Translations under genes and position numbers: made by a program
The notes under the pieces: generated by a model
The model's database searches: none
What the model saw: the letters and a program-made list of their open reading frames with translations, nothing else
What the model was told of the DNA's origin: nothing
Part shown: positions 16,265 through 25,778 of the stretch, piece after piece
Layout of the letters: every line of letters begins with the position of its first letter
How positions within the stretch are numbered: the stretch's first letter is position 1
NCBI RefSeq assembly: GCF_003131185.1
Contig: NZ_QFFU01000010.1
Location: 1-64,000 of the forward strand
DNA: 64,000 bases
Reading direction: 5' to 3'
Source: Pseudomonas ovata
GTDB lineage: Bacteria > Pseudomonadota > Gammaproteobacteria > Pseudomonadales > Pseudomonadaceae

Positions 16265-17362
16265 ATGATCGTTATCAATGCCCGGTTCCTTACCCAGCCT
16301 GTCACCGGCGTGCAGCGTTATGCCGAGCAAATCAGCCTGGCCCTCAAGCGCTTGCGCGACGACGTGGTGTTCGTCGCCCCGCATGACATCCACTCGCATC
16401 ACATCGCAGGCGTACTGCAAGCACGTTGCATCGGCCGCCATCGGGGCCACCTGTGGGAGCAGCTCGACCTGCCCCGCTACCTGCGCCAGCAAGGCAATCC
16501 GCTGCTGGTGTCGCTGTGCAGCACCAGCCCGGTGTTCTATGCCAACCAGATCGCCACGCACCATGACATCACCTATGTGCGGTTTCCCCACACCTACTCG
16601 TGGAAGTTCCGCGTTGCCTACCGGCTCATGACTCCGATCCTGCTGTCGCGGGTCAGGACACTGCTGACACCCAGCGAGTTTTCCAAAGGTGAAATATCGC
16701 GCTTCTACAAGATCGACCCGCAGCGCATCCTGACCCTGCCCAATGCGGTGACCGAACACTTTGTGCCCAACCCCGCTGCACAGGTCGAACGCCCTTACCT
16801 GCTGGCCGTGTCCTCACCCAGCGTCCACAAGAACTTTGCCCGTATGATCCAGGCGTTCCTGAGCTTGCGCGGCCAGCCGGACCTGCAATTGCACATTGTC
16901 GGCTCCACCAATGGTCTGTTCGCCGAGCCTGACCTGCAGCGCCTGGCCAGCCGCGATCCACGCATCCGTTTTCTGGGCCGTCTCGATGACCAGGAACTGC
17001 TGGCCCAATACCAGGGCGCGACCGCATTCGTGTTTCCTTCACTGTATGAGGGTTTCGGCATTCCACCGCTCGAAGCCCAGGCCTGCGGCTGCCCGGTGCT
17101 GGCTGCCAAGGCCGCCTCGATCCCGGAGGTACTCAGGGACAGTGCGCTGTATTTCGACCCGCTGGAGGTCGGGCAAATGGCCGCCGCCATGCAGCGCGTT
17201 CTCCACGACCCGGCCTTGCGCCAGTCGCTGCGCCGCCAGGGGCTGGCCAATGCGGCGCGCTTCAGTTGGCAACGTTCGGCGCAGCGCCTGTCGCAACACA
17301 TCGACAACCTGCAAGCCGCTCACGCCCGACCAGGCAAGACCGCCAATGGCTCCAACAAGTAG
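16265..17362 (+). CDS. family 4 glycosyltransferase
   Basis: A 365-residue GT-B enzyme. The start motif MIVINARFLTQPVTGVQRY and the donor-binding EX7E segment (SLYEGFGIPPLEAQACGCPV, about 259-278) are like mannosyltransferase-type GT4 proteins such as WbaZ/WbdA relatives; a mannose donor is a guess. It lies 60 bp after the previous GT4 gene, in the same direction, with AGGAAG a few bases before the ATG. Confidence 0.88.
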   Translation: MIVINARFLTQPVTGVQRYAEQISLALKRLRDDVVFVAPHDIHSHHIAGVLQARCIGRHRGHLWEQLDLPRYLRQQGNPLLVSLCSTSPVFYANQIATHHDITYVRFPHTYSWKFRVAYRLMTPILLSRVRTLLTPSEFSKGEISRFYKIDPQRILTLPNAVTEHFVPNPAAQVERPYLLAVSSPSVHKNFARMIQAFLSLRGQPDLQLHIVGSTNGLFAEPDLQRLASRDPRIRFLGRLDDQELLAQYQGATAFVFPSLYEGFGIPPLEAQACGCPVLAAKAASIPEVLRDSALYFDPLEVGQMAAAMQRVLHDPALRQSLRRQGLANAARFSWQRSAQRLSQHIDNLQAAHARPGKTANGSNK

Positions 17363-17411
17363 AGCCGTGGTTTGACAAGCCGTGTCAGCCGACAACACAA
17401 CCTCTTTTAGT

Positions 17412-17443
17412 GATGCCCTTCACGGCTGAAGCCGTTCCTACAC
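17412..17443 (-). repeat. single REP-like element
   Basis: The segment contains CGGCTGAAGCCG, a small hairpin, followed by TTCCTACAC. Read on the minus strand this is GTGTAGGAACGGCTTCAGCCG, the core of a common Pseudomonas REP family. It sits alone in the 140-bp gap between two glycosyltransferase genes; such elements can attenuate or stabilise transcripts inside operons. Confidence 0.5.
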
Positions 17444-17502
17444 GCTTAGACGCCTGCTGTATGCGCCTGATGTAGCGAGATTCCATACATCAAGGAAGAC
17501 CC

Positions 17503-18702
17503 ATGAAAATCGCAATCGTCCATGACTGGCTGGTGACTTACGCTGGCGCCGAACGCGCCCTGGCCTCGCTGCTGCGCATCTGGCCCCAGGCCGACCTGTT
17601 TGCCGTGATCGACTTTCTCAGCGACAAGGACCGTGTGCAACTGGGCGGCAAGATGGCCACCACCACCTTCATCCAGCGCCTGCCCGGCGCACGCAAGCAT
17701 TACCAGCGCTACCTGCCGCTGATGCCGCTGGCCATCGAACAACTGGACCTGTCCGGCTACGACCTGGTGATCAGCAGCAGCCATGCGGTGGCCAAGGGCG
17801 TGCTGACCGGCCCCGACCAGTTGCATATCAGCTATGTCTATTCGCCCATTCGCTACGCTTGGGACCTGCAGCACCAGTACTTGCGCGAATCGGGCCTGGA
17901 CAAGGGCTTCAAGGGTCGGCTGGCGCGCATGGTGCTGCACTATATGCGCCTGTGGGATCAGCGCACGGCGGCCGGCGTGGACGAGTTCATTGCGGTTTCA
18001 GGTTTTATCGGCGCGCGGATCGGCAAGGCCTACCGGCGTGAATCCACGGTGATCTACCCGCCGGTGGACACCTCCAGTTTCACCGCCCAGGGCCCGCGTC
18101 AGGACTACTACTTCACCGCCTCGCGCATGGTGCCTTACAAACGCCTGCCGATGATCGTCGAAGCCTTTGCGGCCATGCCCGACAAACGCCTGGTGGTGAT
18201 TGGCGACGGACCGGACATGGCCCGTGCCAAAGCCATCGCAGCGCCCAACGTCAGCCTGCTCGGCTACCAGCCGGCGGCGGTCATGCTGCAACACATGCGT
18301 GCCGCCAAGGCCTTTGTGTTCGCCGCCGAAGAAGACTTCGGCATCAGCCCGCTGGAGGCCCAGGCCTGCGGTACGCCGGTGATTGCCTATGGCAAGGGCG
18401 GCGCGCTGGAAACCATTCTGGGCCTGGACCACCCGACGCCCACCGGGGTGTTTTTCCAGCACCAGGACATTGAGTCGCTCTGCGCGGCAGTCCGTGAATT
18501 CGAAGCCGCGCAGGCGCGTATCACACCCACGGCCTGCCGGCTCAATGCCGAGCGTTTCTCGGTCAGCCGTTTCGAGCAGCAGTTCGAAGCCTTCGTCGAC
18601 AGCCGCCTGGCCAACACCCGCCTGGCGGTCCAGGACGTACGCCTGCCCGTGCCCCTACCGAACGAGCTGCCGGTACGTGCCGCCCCCATCGAGTCGGCAT
18701 GA
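17503..18702 (+). CDS. family 4 glycosyltransferase
   Basis: A 399-residue GT-B enzyme with N-terminal KIAIVHDWLVTYAGAERALA and the donor-site segment AEEDFGISPLEAQACGTPVI near 271-290. The HDWL...GGAE-like opening is shared with mannosyltransferases of WbyK/WcaC type, but sugar specificity is uncertain. CAAGGAAG lies upstream of the ATG. It is separated from the previous gene by a 140-bp gap with a REP element and is followed 12 bp later by the initiating transferase. Confidence 0.88.
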   Translation: MKIAIVHDWLVTYAGAERALASLLRIWPQADLFAVIDFLSDKDRVQLGGKMATTTFIQRLPGARKHYQRYLPLMPLAIEQLDLSGYDLVISSSHAVAKGVLTGPDQLHISYVYSPIRYAWDLQHQYLRESGLDKGFKGRLARMVLHYMRLWDQRTAAGVDEFIAVSGFIGARIGKAYRRESTVIYPPVDTSSFTAQGPRQDYYFTASRMVPYKRLPMIVEAFAAMPDKRLVVIGDGPDMARAKAIAAPNVSLLGYQPAAVMLQHMRAAKAFVFAAEEDFGISPLEAQACGTPVIAYGKGGALETILGLDHPTPTGVFFQHQDIESLCAAVREFEAAQARITPTACRLNAERFSVSRFEQQFEAFVDSRLANTRLAVQDVRLPVPLPNELPVRAAPIESA

Positions 18703-18714
18703 GGCAAGACGGTC

Positions 18715-20118
18715 ATGGACAACCCTGTACGCGGCATCTTGCATGCCCATCAATCGATCCTGTCAGTTGCCCATCGCCTGCTGGATTTGCTGGTCATCGT
18801 GTCGATCGGCTACTGGCAACACCAGCAAATGCCGCTGTTCGACCACACCGAAGCCTGGTTGCAGATTCTGCTGGCGGTGCTGGCGTTCCATTGGCTCAGC
18901 GAGTTTCATCAGTTGTATGGCTCCTGGCGCGGCGAGCGCATTGCCACTGAGTTGACCAAGGTGTTCACCTGGTGGGCGCTGGCCTTCGTGATCCTGCTGT
19001 CGAGCAACTACCTGCTGCTGGGCCAGCGCGACCTGCCGGCGCCCCAACAGATGACCTGGTTCGCCCTGGTGCTGACGGTGCTGTGCGGCTACCGGATTCT
19101 GATCCGCCAGGGGCTGCACGCCTTGCGCCGACGCGGCTTCAATACCCGGCGGGTGGCGATTTTCGGCACCGGCCAGGTCGGTGTGAGCCTGGCCCATTCG
19201 ATCAACGATGCGCCATGGATGGGCCTCAAGCTGCTGGGCTTCTACGACTCCTGCCCGCAACAGACCGACCTGCGCAGCCGGAGGCTACGTGTCCCGGTGC
19301 TGGGCAACCTTGAACAACTGATCGAGGATGCCCGCTGTGGCCGTATCGACAAGGTGTACATCACCCAGGCCGAGCCGCAGTTGCGCGAGCTGATCACCGG
19401 CCTGAGCGACACCACCGCCTCGGTCTATCTGATTCCTGACGTGTTCACCTTCGAACTGCTGCACGCCCGCAGCGAAAGCATCAACGGCCTGCCGACCATC
19501 AGCATCTTCGATTCGCCCATGGACGGTGCCTGGGGCGTGGTCAAGCGCCTGGAAGACATCGTCCTGGCCTGCCTGATCCTGGCCGTGATCGCCGTGCCCC
19601 TGCTGATCATCGCCGTGGCGATCAAGCTCACCTCCAAGGGCCCGGTGCTGTTTCGCCAGCGTCGCTACGGCCTGGATGGCCGGCCGATCATGGTCTGGAA
19701 ATTTCGCAGCATGACCGTGCAGGAAAATGGCGACGTGGTGCGCCAGGCCACCCGCAACGATGCGCGCATCACGCCGCTGGGCAGCTTCCTGCGCCGCACC
19801 TCGCTGGACGAGCTGCCGCAGTTCTTCAATGTGCTGCGCGGCGACATGTCCATCGTCGGCCCGCGCCCGCACGCCGTGGCGCACAACGAGCAATACCGCA
19901 AGCAGGTCAACGGCTACATGCTGCGCCACAAGGTCAAGCCCGGCATCACCGGCTGGGCCCAGGTCAACGGCTGGCGCGGTGAAACCGACACGCTGGACAA
20001 AATGCGCAAGCGGGTCGAATTCGACCTGCACTACATCGAGCACTGGTCGGTCTGGCTGGACCTGAAAATCATCCTGCTGACCCTGTTCAAGGGCTTTCTC
20101 AACAAGAACGCCTTTTGA
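18715..20118 (+). CDS. undecaprenyl-phosphate sugar-1-phosphate transferase (WcaJ-like)
   Basis: A 467-residue polytopic membrane protein of the polyprenyl phosphate hexose-1-phosphate transferase family, which starts each repeat unit. About four N-terminal helices (30-130) are followed by a CoA-binding-like domain (about 140-260), a fifth hydrophobic segment (about 278-305), and the catalytic domain with KFRSMTV, RRTSLDELPQFFNVLRG, MSIVGPRPHA and VKPGITGWAQVNGWRGET. The Asp-Glu pair in LDELPQ and the PRP motif are intact. Donor is probably UDP-glucose or UDP-galactose by homology. A second, different enzyme of this family, PslA, lies at 54.9 kb. Confidence 0.92.
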   Translation: MDNPVRGILHAHQSILSVAHRLLDLLVIVSIGYWQHQQMPLFDHTEAWLQILLAVLAFHWLSEFHQLYGSWRGERIATELTKVFTWWALAFVILLSSNYLLLGQRDLPAPQQMTWFALVLTVLCGYRILIRQGLHALRRRGFNTRRVAIFGTGQVGVSLAHSINDAPWMGLKLLGFYDSCPQQTDLRSRRLRVPVLGNLEQLIEDARCGRIDKVYITQAEPQLRELITGLSDTTASVYLIPDVFTFELLHARSESINGLPTISIFDSPMDGAWGVVKRLEDIVLACLILAVIAVPLLIIAVAIKLTSKGPVLFRQRRYGLDGRPIMVWKFRSMTVQENGDVVRQATRNDARITPLGSFLRRTSLDELPQFFNVLRGDMSIVGPRPHAVAHNEQYRKQVNGYMLRHKVKPGITGWAQVNGWRGETDTLDKMRKRVEFDLHYIEHWSVWLDLKIILLTLFKGFLNKNAF

Positions 20119-20176
20119 CGCTGCACGTCGACACCTCCCATGGCCCCCCGCGAATTCTCAGGAAGGAAACCGCCCT

Positions 20177-21265
20177 ATGAAGCGACCTCTCGCCGCTGCA
20201 ATGATCTTTGCCCTGCTCCTGCAAGGCTGTGCTTTTGCCCCCGGCCAGCACATGACCCAGGACGACATCGAAGCCCATGACCCTGACGGTCCCCAGGCCC
20301 GGCTGGTCGACATTACCCCGCAAAGCCTGCAACAGGCGCAGGATGTGGCCCTGGCCAACGGCCAGCCGCTACCGCCCGAGCTGCTCAACTACAAGACGCC
20401 TGAATACCAGGTCGGACCGGGCGATACGCTGCTGGTCACGGTGTTCGAACACCCCGAGCTCACCGCGCCAGGCTCCCAGGACCAACTCGATGCCAACACC
20501 CGTGAAGTGCAGGGCGACGGCACCTTGTACTTTCCGTACATCGGGCGCATCCAGGCGGCGGGCAAGACCGTGCGGCAGATTCGCGAACAACTGCGCATGG
20601 GCCTGGCACCGCAGTACACCGAGGTCAAGGTCGACGTCAAAGTCTTGCGCTACAACAGCCAGCGGGTATTGCTGTCGGGCTCGTTCAAGACCCCGGGTCC
20701 GCAACCGATCACCAATATCCCCTTGAGCCTGGTGCAGGCGGTCAGTACCGCCGGCGTCGACCTCACCGATGCCAACCTCGCCGGCCTGACCTTGCGCCGC
20801 GATGGACGCGACTACCTGATCGACATCGACTCGCTCAACCGCCGCGGTTCGCAACTGAGCCGCATCTACCTCAAGGACGGCGATTACCTGCACCTCAACA
20901 GCAACTCGAAAAACCGCATCTACGTGCTCGGTGAAGTGCGCACTCCGCAAGTGCTATCGTTCGGGACCACGCGCGTGACCCTGCTCGAAGCGCTGGGCAA
21001 CGCCGGCGGCCTGAGCCCTGACAGCGCCGATGGTGATGCGGTGTATGTGATTCGCGGGGCCGATGCCCAGGCCAATACCGTGTCGACGGTCTACAACCTC
21101 AAGGCCAAAAAACCCACCGCCTACCTGCTGGCCGGACAGTTCGAACTCAAGGCACAGGATGTAGTGTTCGTGGGGCCAGCCAATATCACCCGCTGGAGCC
21201 GCTTCATCAGCCAGTTGCTGGGCTCGGCCAGCGTGGTACAGACCGGTGCCTCGTTCCGCAATTGA
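20177..21265 (+). CDS. Wza-like outer-membrane polysaccharide export lipoprotein
   Basis: A 362-residue lipoprotein: signal peptide ending in LLLQGC with lipidated Cys18, then a polysaccharide export domain (about 85-165, starting [19 protein letters not shown]) and SLBB-type repeats (about 170-340, including [12 protein letters not shown]). It would form the octameric export channel that docks to the Wzc-like protein. AGGAAGGA precedes the ATG. It is the last gene of the operon; a perfect hairpin follows 50 bp after the stop. Confidence 0.92.
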   Translation: MKRPLAAAMIFALLLQGCAFAPGQHMTQDDIEAHDPDGPQARLVDITPQSLQQAQDVALANGQPLPPELLNYKTPEYQVGPGDTLLVTVFEHPELTAPGSQDQLDANTREVQGDGTLYFPYIGRIQAAGKTVRQIREQLRMGLAPQYTEVKVDVKVLRYNSQRVLLSGSFKTPGPQPITNIPLSLVQAVSTAGVDLTDANLAGLTLRRDGRDYLIDIDSLNRRGSQLSRIYLKDGDYLHLNSNSKNRIYVLGEVRTPQVLSFGTTRVTLLEALGNAGGLSPDSADGDAVYVIRGADAQANTVSTVYNLKAKKPTAYLLAGQFELKAQDVVFVGPANITRWSRFISQLLGSASVVQTGASFRN

Positions 21266-21314
21266 CCCTCGCCACAGCCGCTCTTGCACGTTTGTCCCCT
21301 TTACCCCCTGTTGT

Positions 21315-21351
21315 TCCAGCAACAGCCATTCGACACCGGCCTGTTGCTGGA
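21315..21351 (+). terminator. stem-loop after the exopolysaccharide operon
   Basis: TCCAGCAACAG (21315-21325) pairs perfectly with CTGTTGCTGGA (21341-21351) around a 15-nt loop. There is no T-tract, so it may be an mRNA 3' end structure rather than a classical intrinsic terminator. Confidence 0.4.
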
Positions 21352-21470
21352 GCATCACCCGCAAGCTCCCACCCGCCTCGCCCCCTTGCACTGCGTGGCC
21401 TGCAGACCACCCTGCGGACTGGCACGCAAGCTGCTTTACCGTCAGACGCCTATTGCAAGGAATCTCCCCG

Positions 21471-22052
21471 ATGTTGGTCGTTTCACTCTCTGGCAGTCCC
21501 TCTCCCACTTCCCGTTCCGGCGTGGTGCTGGCCCATGCCGGTACCTGGCTGGCGCAGCACGGTGTCGATGTGACAACGCTGCGCATTCGTGACTTCAATG
21601 CCGAGGACTTGTTGTTCGCCCGCTTCGACAGCCCGCAGGTGCAGGCGTATATCGAAGCGGTGAAGCAGGCCGATGGCTTGCTGATCGGCACGCCGGTGTA
21701 CAAGGCCTCGTTCTCCGGGGCGCTCAAGACGCTGCTGGATTTGCTGCCCGAACGGGCACTGTATGGCAAGGTGGTGCTGCCGCTGGCCACCGGCGGCAGC
21801 ATGGCGCACATGCTGGCGGTGGACTATGCGCTAAAGCCGGTGCTGTCGGCGCTCAAGTCCCAGGAAGTGCTGCACGGCATCTTCGCCATCGACAGCCAGA
21901 TCAGCTACGGCGACGGGTCTGAAGGCGGCGTGCTCGATCAGGTTCTGACCGAGCGTTTGCATGAGGGGCTGGAGCATTTCCTGCGCAGCCTGCAGCACCG
22001 CCTGCACACCCGCCAGAAAGCCGCCGGCACCCATTTACAACTGGCGTTGTAG
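21471..22052 (+). CDS. NADPH-dependent FMN reductase, SsuE family
   Basis: A 193-residue flavodoxin-fold enzyme that would reduce FMN for a partner monooxygenase. The phosphate-binding loop is [11 protein letters not shown] near the N-terminus, and the family motif [19 protein letters not shown] follows at about 76-94. SsuE-type reductases usually sit beside alkanesulfonate monooxygenase genes; none is present here. The frame is open far upstream, but AAGGA and the flavodoxin start fix the ATG at 21471. The stop codon lies inside the left arm of a REP element. Confidence 0.85.
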   Translation: MLVVSLSGSPSPTSRSGVVLAHAGTWLAQHGVDVTTLRIRDFNAEDLLFARFDSPQVQAYIEAVKQADGLLIGTPVYKASFSGALKTLLDLLPERALYGKVVLPLATGGSMAHMLAVDYALKPVLSALKSQEVLHGIFAIDSQISYGDGSEGGVLDQVLTERLHEGLEHFLRSLQHRLHTRQKAAGTHLQLAL

Positions 22053-22190
22053 GAGCGCGCTTGCCCGCGACCGGCTGCGTTAGCAGTCGTAAAATAGTGG
22101 CATTTCGCAGATTTTCAGATCGTAAATGTGTGGCGTTGCATCAATTTTGCGAGCGCTGCGCACTCGGTCGCGGGCAGAGCGCGCTCCTAC
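22049..22190. repeat. REPIN: two REP sequences in inverted orientation
   Basis: The left arm (22049-22073) begins GTAGGAGCGCGCTTGCCCGC and the right arm (22165-22190) is its near-perfect reverse complement ending GCGCGCTCCTAC, with about 91 bases between them. The arms are typical Pseudomonas REP sequences. It lies between the convergent FMN-reductase and LysE genes and includes the reductase stop codon, a common place for such elements, where they can act as bidirectional transcript ends. Confidence 0.85.
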
Positions 22191-22218
22191 AGCCGCCCTT
22201 CAGCCCGTCACCCGCCGT

Positions 22219-22824
22219 TCACCCCATCACCAGCGGGTACAGCGACAGCACCAGCAGCAACGCCATCACGCCGTTGAAGATCCGCAGCCCGCGTGGGTCG
22301 CGCAACACGTTGCGCAGCAGGCTGCCGAACCCGGCCCAGATGCTGACGCCTGGCAGGTTGATCAAGGCGAAGACGGCGGCAATCACCAGCACATTGGTGA
22401 AGTAGCCCTGCATTGGCGTATAGGTGCTGATCGCGCCGATTGCCATGACCCAGGCCTTGGGGTTGACCCACTGGAACAGCGCGGCCGCCATGAAGCTCAT
22501 GGGTTTGCCCTGAGGCTGGTCATCTTCGTTGGCCGGCCCTGAGGTGGCGATCTTCCAGGCCAGGTACAGCAGGTAGGCGCCGCCGATATAACGCAGCAGC
22601 GTATAGAGCAACGGCCAGGTCTGAAACAGGCTGCCCAGGCCAAAACCGACCGCCAGCACCAACACCATGAACCCGGTGCTGATACCCAGCATGTGCGGCA
22701 GCGTGCGACGAAAGCCGAAGTTCACGCCCGAGGCCAGCAGCATCATGTTATTGGGGCCCGGCGTGATGGAGGTCACCAGCGCAAACAGGGCAAAGGCCAG
22801 CAGCAGATCGAACGAGAGAGACAT
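22219..22824 (-). CDS. LysE/RhtB-family amino-acid exporter
   Basis: A 201-residue inner-membrane protein with about six helices and the family N-terminus LVTSITPGPNNMMLLASGVNFG (the PGPN motif at residues 21-24). It would export amino acids or related metabolites by proton antiport; the substrate is unknown. It is convergent with the FMN reductase gene across the REPIN. The start has a weak ribosome site but no alternative upstream. Confidence 0.88.
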   Translation of the reverse strand: MSLSFDLLLAFALFALVTSITPGPNNMMLLASGVNFGFRRTLPHMLGISTGFMVLVLAVGFGLGSLFQTWPLLYTLLRYIGGAYLLYLAWKIATSGPANEDDQPQGKPMSFMAAALFQWVNPKAWVMAIGAISTYTPMQGYFTNVLVIAAVFALINLPGVSIWAGFGSLLRNVLRDPRGLRIFNGVMALLLVLSLYPLVMG

Positions 22825-22951
22825 GACGACAGTCCAGGGCAGCGGTGAACAAGGCGTTCACACTAACCAGCCAGGCTGGACAAACACACGGACAGTTACA
22901 CGAAAGTTGAGCCAGTACAGTTTCAGCCACATAAGCGCGCCACAGAAACTG

Positions 22952-23227
22952 TCAGCCCTGGCGATCCTGGCCGATCACACCGGCGTCGACGCTGACTTCG
23001 GCGCTGCGGTCGAATTCACGCACCTGCTGAATCTGCGGCTCGGCCAGCAACTGCGCCTTGCGGGCATGGTACTCGTCGAACGACAGGCCGCGACGGTTGA
23101 GGTCTTCCAGTGCCAGTTGACGGGACTCCTCGGCGCTGAAAGGGCGTTGTTCGACCGCATGATGGGTCGAGCAACCGCTGACGACGGCGACGGTGAGCAA
23201 CAGGGCAAGGGCAGTAATACGGTTCAT
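22952..23227 (-). CDS. small predicted lipoprotein, function unknown
   Basis: A 91-residue protein with a signal peptide ending VAVVSGC (lipidated Cys19) and a mature portion rich in Glu, Gln and Arg, including a probable helix (FSAEESRQLALEDLNRRGLS). GGAGG lies shortly before this ATG; the frame is open 29 codons further but without signal character. It lies between the LysE and LysR genes on the same strand. No known family was recognised. Confidence 0.75.
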   Translation of the reverse strand: MNRITALALLLTVAVVSGCSTHHAVEQRPFSAEESRQLALEDLNRRGLSFDEYHARKAQLLAEPQIQQVREFDRSAEVSVDAGVIGQDRQG

Positions 23228-23313
23228 GGCGACCTCCGTGGTCGTTTCGATTCGGAATGAGCAAAGCTTAATCCCGTGCCGTCCCGGCCAAAAATCACCG
23301 CCTTTGATAGTCA

Positions 23314-24204
23314 CTATCTGTTCATCGATACCTGCTCGATCAGCACGTCGCGCAGCGCCTGGGCGGCCACTGACAGGGGCTGCTCACCCAGGGTCATCAG
23401 GCCGATACGCCGCTCGATACGCGGGCCTACCAGCGGGATGCAGCGCGCGCCCAGTTCCTGCATCTGACCGATGCACAAGGCCGGCACCGCACTGACGCCA
23501 AGGCCATGGGCAACCATGCGTCCCACCGTTGCCAGTTGATGGCTTTCGAAGGCCACCGCCAGCCGGCCATGCAGTGGCGCAATCGACTGCTCCAGCAGCA
23601 GGCGCACTGCCGAAGGCCGCTGCAAGGCGATGAAATCCTCGCGCAGCAGTTCGCTCCAGTCGATTTCCTCGTGCCCCGCCAGCGGCGAGTCCGCCGCCAC
23701 CACCGCCACGAAGCGGTCCAGCCAGAACGGCGTGAAATGCAGCAGATGCCCGGGCTCGGGCTCAAAGCCGATGCCCATTTCAACGCGGCGTTCGCGCACC
23801 ATCTCCAGCACCTGCTCGTTGATCACGTCATGCACCGCGACGTTGACCCGTGGATAGCGCTGCCTGAACACCTTGAGCGCTTCCGGCAGGCGGTTGCCGG
23901 CAAACGACGGCATGGCCGCCAGCGACACCCGCCCCATTTGCAGGGTGAAGCGCTGGCGCAGCAGTTCTTCGGTGTTGTCCCAATCGGCCAGCAACTGCCG
24001 GCCCAGCGGCAGCAGTGTCTCGCCCTCCGGCGTCAGGCTCACGCTGCGGGTGGTGCGGGTCAATAACTGGCCCCCCAGCGACTCCTCGAGGTTCTTGATG
24101 GTCAGGCTCAGGGCCGGCTGGGACAGGTGCAGGCGCTCGCCGGCCTGGGCGAAACTCAGGCATTCGGCCACGGCCACGAAGGCACGCAGTTGTTTGACGT
24201 TCAT
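23314..24204 (-). CDS. LysR-family transcriptional regulator
   Basis: A 296-residue DNA-binding protein with the winged helix-turn-helix at residues 1-60 ([20 protein letters not shown], then [18 protein letters not shown]) and a periplasmic-binding-like effector domain (about 90-290). It is divergent from the 3-oxoacid CoA-transferase genes, the usual arrangement for a LysR activator and its target; the 127-bp gap between them would hold its operator. By position it may sense a 3-oxoacid, a ketone body or dehydrocarnitine (a DhcR-like role), which is inferred. Confidence 0.9.
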   Translation of the reverse strand: MNVKQLRAFVAVAECLSFAQAGERLHLSQPALSLTIKNLEESLGGQLLTRTTRSVSLTPEGETLLPLGRQLLADWDNTEELLRQRFTLQMGRVSLAAMPSFAGNRLPEALKVFRQRYPRVNVAVHDVINEQVLEMVRERRVEMGIGFEPEPGHLLHFTPFWLDRFVAVVAADSPLAGHEEIDWSELLREDFIALQRPSAVRLLLEQSIAPLHGRLAVAFESHQLATVGRMVAHGLGVSAVPALCIGQMQELGARCIPLVGPRIERRIGLMTLGEQPLSVAAQALRDVLIEQVSMNR

Positions 24205-24331
24205 TGTTTTGCTTTTCTTATCAAATCATCAGAAAAACAAAATTAACAAATCATTGCTCAAAGCAGAAGATGGCCGGCATGCAATCGCGCCACACTCCCA
24301 GACAATTACAACGACAACAAGGCGGATCATC

Positions 24332-25030
24332 ATGGCCGGACTCGACAAACGAGTAGCAACCTATGAACAAGCCCTGGCCGGGCTTACCGATGGCATGACC
24401 GTGCTGTGCGGCGGCTTTGGCCTGTGCGGCATCCCGGAAAACCTCATTGCGCAGATCAGGCGCATGGGCACCCGCGACCTGACCGTGGTGTCCAACAACT
24501 GCGGCGTCGACGGCTTTGGCCTGGGCATCCTGCTCGAAGACCGGCAGATCCGCAAAATGATCTCTTCCTACGTGGGCGAAAACGCGCTGTTCGAACAGCA
24601 GTTGCTCAACGGCGAACTGGAAGTGGACCTCACCCCGCAAGGCACCCTGGCCGAGAAACTGCGTGCCGGCGGCGCCGGCATTCCGGCGTTCTACACCGCC
24701 ACCGGCTACGGCACCCCGGTCGCCGAAGGCAAGGAAAGTCGTCAGTTCAAGGGCCGCAACTACATTCTGGAAGAGGCCATCACCGGCGACTTTGCCTTGG
24801 TCAAAGGCTGGAAGGCCGATCACTTCGGCAACGTGATCTATCGCCACACCGCGCAAAACTTCAACCCGCTGGTGGCCACCGCCGGACGCATCACCGTGGT
24901 CGAGGTCGAGGAGATCGTCGAACCCGGTGAACTCGACCCCGCACAGATTCACACCCCCGGCATCTACGTCGATCGGCTGATCCTGGGCACCTTCGAGAAA
25001 CGCATCGAAAAACGTACCCTCAAGGCCTGA
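24332..25030 (+). CDS. scoA: 3-oxoacid CoA-transferase, subunit A (AtoD/ScoA/DhcA-like)
   Basis: A 232-residue subunit of a class I CoA-transferase that moves CoA from succinyl-CoA or acetyl-CoA to a 3-oxoacid such as acetoacetate or dehydrocarnitine. The subunit A signature [19 protein letters not shown] is at about 22-40. The long upstream open frame overlaps the regulator gene in antisense and is not coding; the chosen ATG begins the conserved domain. Subunit B follows 16 bp later. Whether acetoacetate or dehydrocarnitine is the substrate cannot be settled from sequence. Confidence 0.9.
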   Translation: MAGLDKRVATYEQALAGLTDGMTVLCGGFGLCGIPENLIAQIRRMGTRDLTVVSNNCGVDGFGLGILLEDRQIRKMISSYVGENALFEQQLLNGELEVDLTPQGTLAEKLRAGGAGIPAFYTATGYGTPVAEGKESRQFKGRNYILEEAITGDFALVKGWKADHFGNVIYRHTAQNFNPLVATAGRITVVEVEEIVEPGELDPAQIHTPGIYVDRLILGTFEKRIEKRTLKA

Positions 25031-25046
25031 GCAGGAGCATTCGACC

Positions 25047-25703
25047 ATGGCACTTTCGCGCGAACAAATGGCTCAACGGGTCGCCCGTGAACTCAAAGAC
25101 GGCTACTACGTCAACCTGGGCATCGGCATTCCGACCCTGGTGGCCAACTATGTCCCCGACGGCATCGACGTGATGCTGCAATCGGAAAACGGCCTGCTGG
25201 GCATGGGTGAGTTTCCCACCGAGCAGACCCTCGACGCCGACATGATCAACGCCGGCAAACAGACCGTTACCGCCCGCACCGGCGCCTCGATCTTCAACTC
25301 CGCCGACTCCTTCGCCATGATCCGTGGTGGCCATGTCGACCTGACGGTGCTGGGCGCCTTCGAAGTGGACGTCAGCGGCAACATCGCCTCGTGGATGATC
25401 CCCGGCAAACTGATCAAGGGCATGGGCGGCGCGATGGACCTGGTGGCCGGCGCCGACAACATCATCGTCACCATGACCCACGCCTCCAAGGACGGCGAAT
25501 CCAAGCTGCTGGCGCAGTGCAGCCTGCCATTGACCGGCGCCGGGTGCATCCGCCGGGTGCTCACCGACCTGGCCTGGCTGGAGATCGAGGACGGCGCCTT
25601 CATCCTGCGCGAGCGGGCACCGGGGGTCAGCATCGAAGAAATTGTCGCCAAGACCGCCGGCAAGCTGATCGTGCCGGACAATGTGATCGAAATGCAGTTC
25701 TGA
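25047..25703 (+). CDS. scoB: 3-oxoacid CoA-transferase, subunit B
   Basis: A 218-residue subunit carrying the catalytic glutamate, Glu47, in the SENG motif (MLQSENGLLGMG), which forms the glutamyl-CoA thioester. The N-terminal GYYVNLGIGIPTLVANYVPDG is typical. It is encoded just after subunit A, with AGGAG before the ATG, and followed by an intrinsic terminator, then the AtoE-type transporter gene. The enzyme would be cytosolic. Confidence 0.92.
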   Translation: MALSREQMAQRVARELKDGYYVNLGIGIPTLVANYVPDGIDVMLQSENGLLGMGEFPTEQTLDADMINAGKQTVTARTGASIFNSADSFAMIRGGHVDLTVLGAFEVDVSGNIASWMIPGKLIKGMGGAMDLVAGADNIIVTMTHASKDGESKLLAQCSLPLTGAGCIRRVLTDLAWLEIEDGAFILRERAPGVSIEEIVAKTAGKLIVPDNVIEMQF

Positions 25704-25719
25704 CTTTTTTATGCTTCAG

Positions 25720-25746
25720 GACCCCTGCACCGTCAGGGGTCTTTTT
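25720..25746 (+). terminator. intrinsic terminator between scoB and the AtoE gene
   Basis: GACCCCTG (25720-25727) and CAGGGGTC (25734-25741) form an 8-bp stem with a 6-nt loop, followed by TTTTT. It lies 17 bp after the scoB stop, so the downstream transporter gene may be expressed by read-through or from its own promoter. Confidence 0.85.
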
Positions 25747-25778
25747 CGTATTGACTAAAAATAATAACGAGGTTTCTC

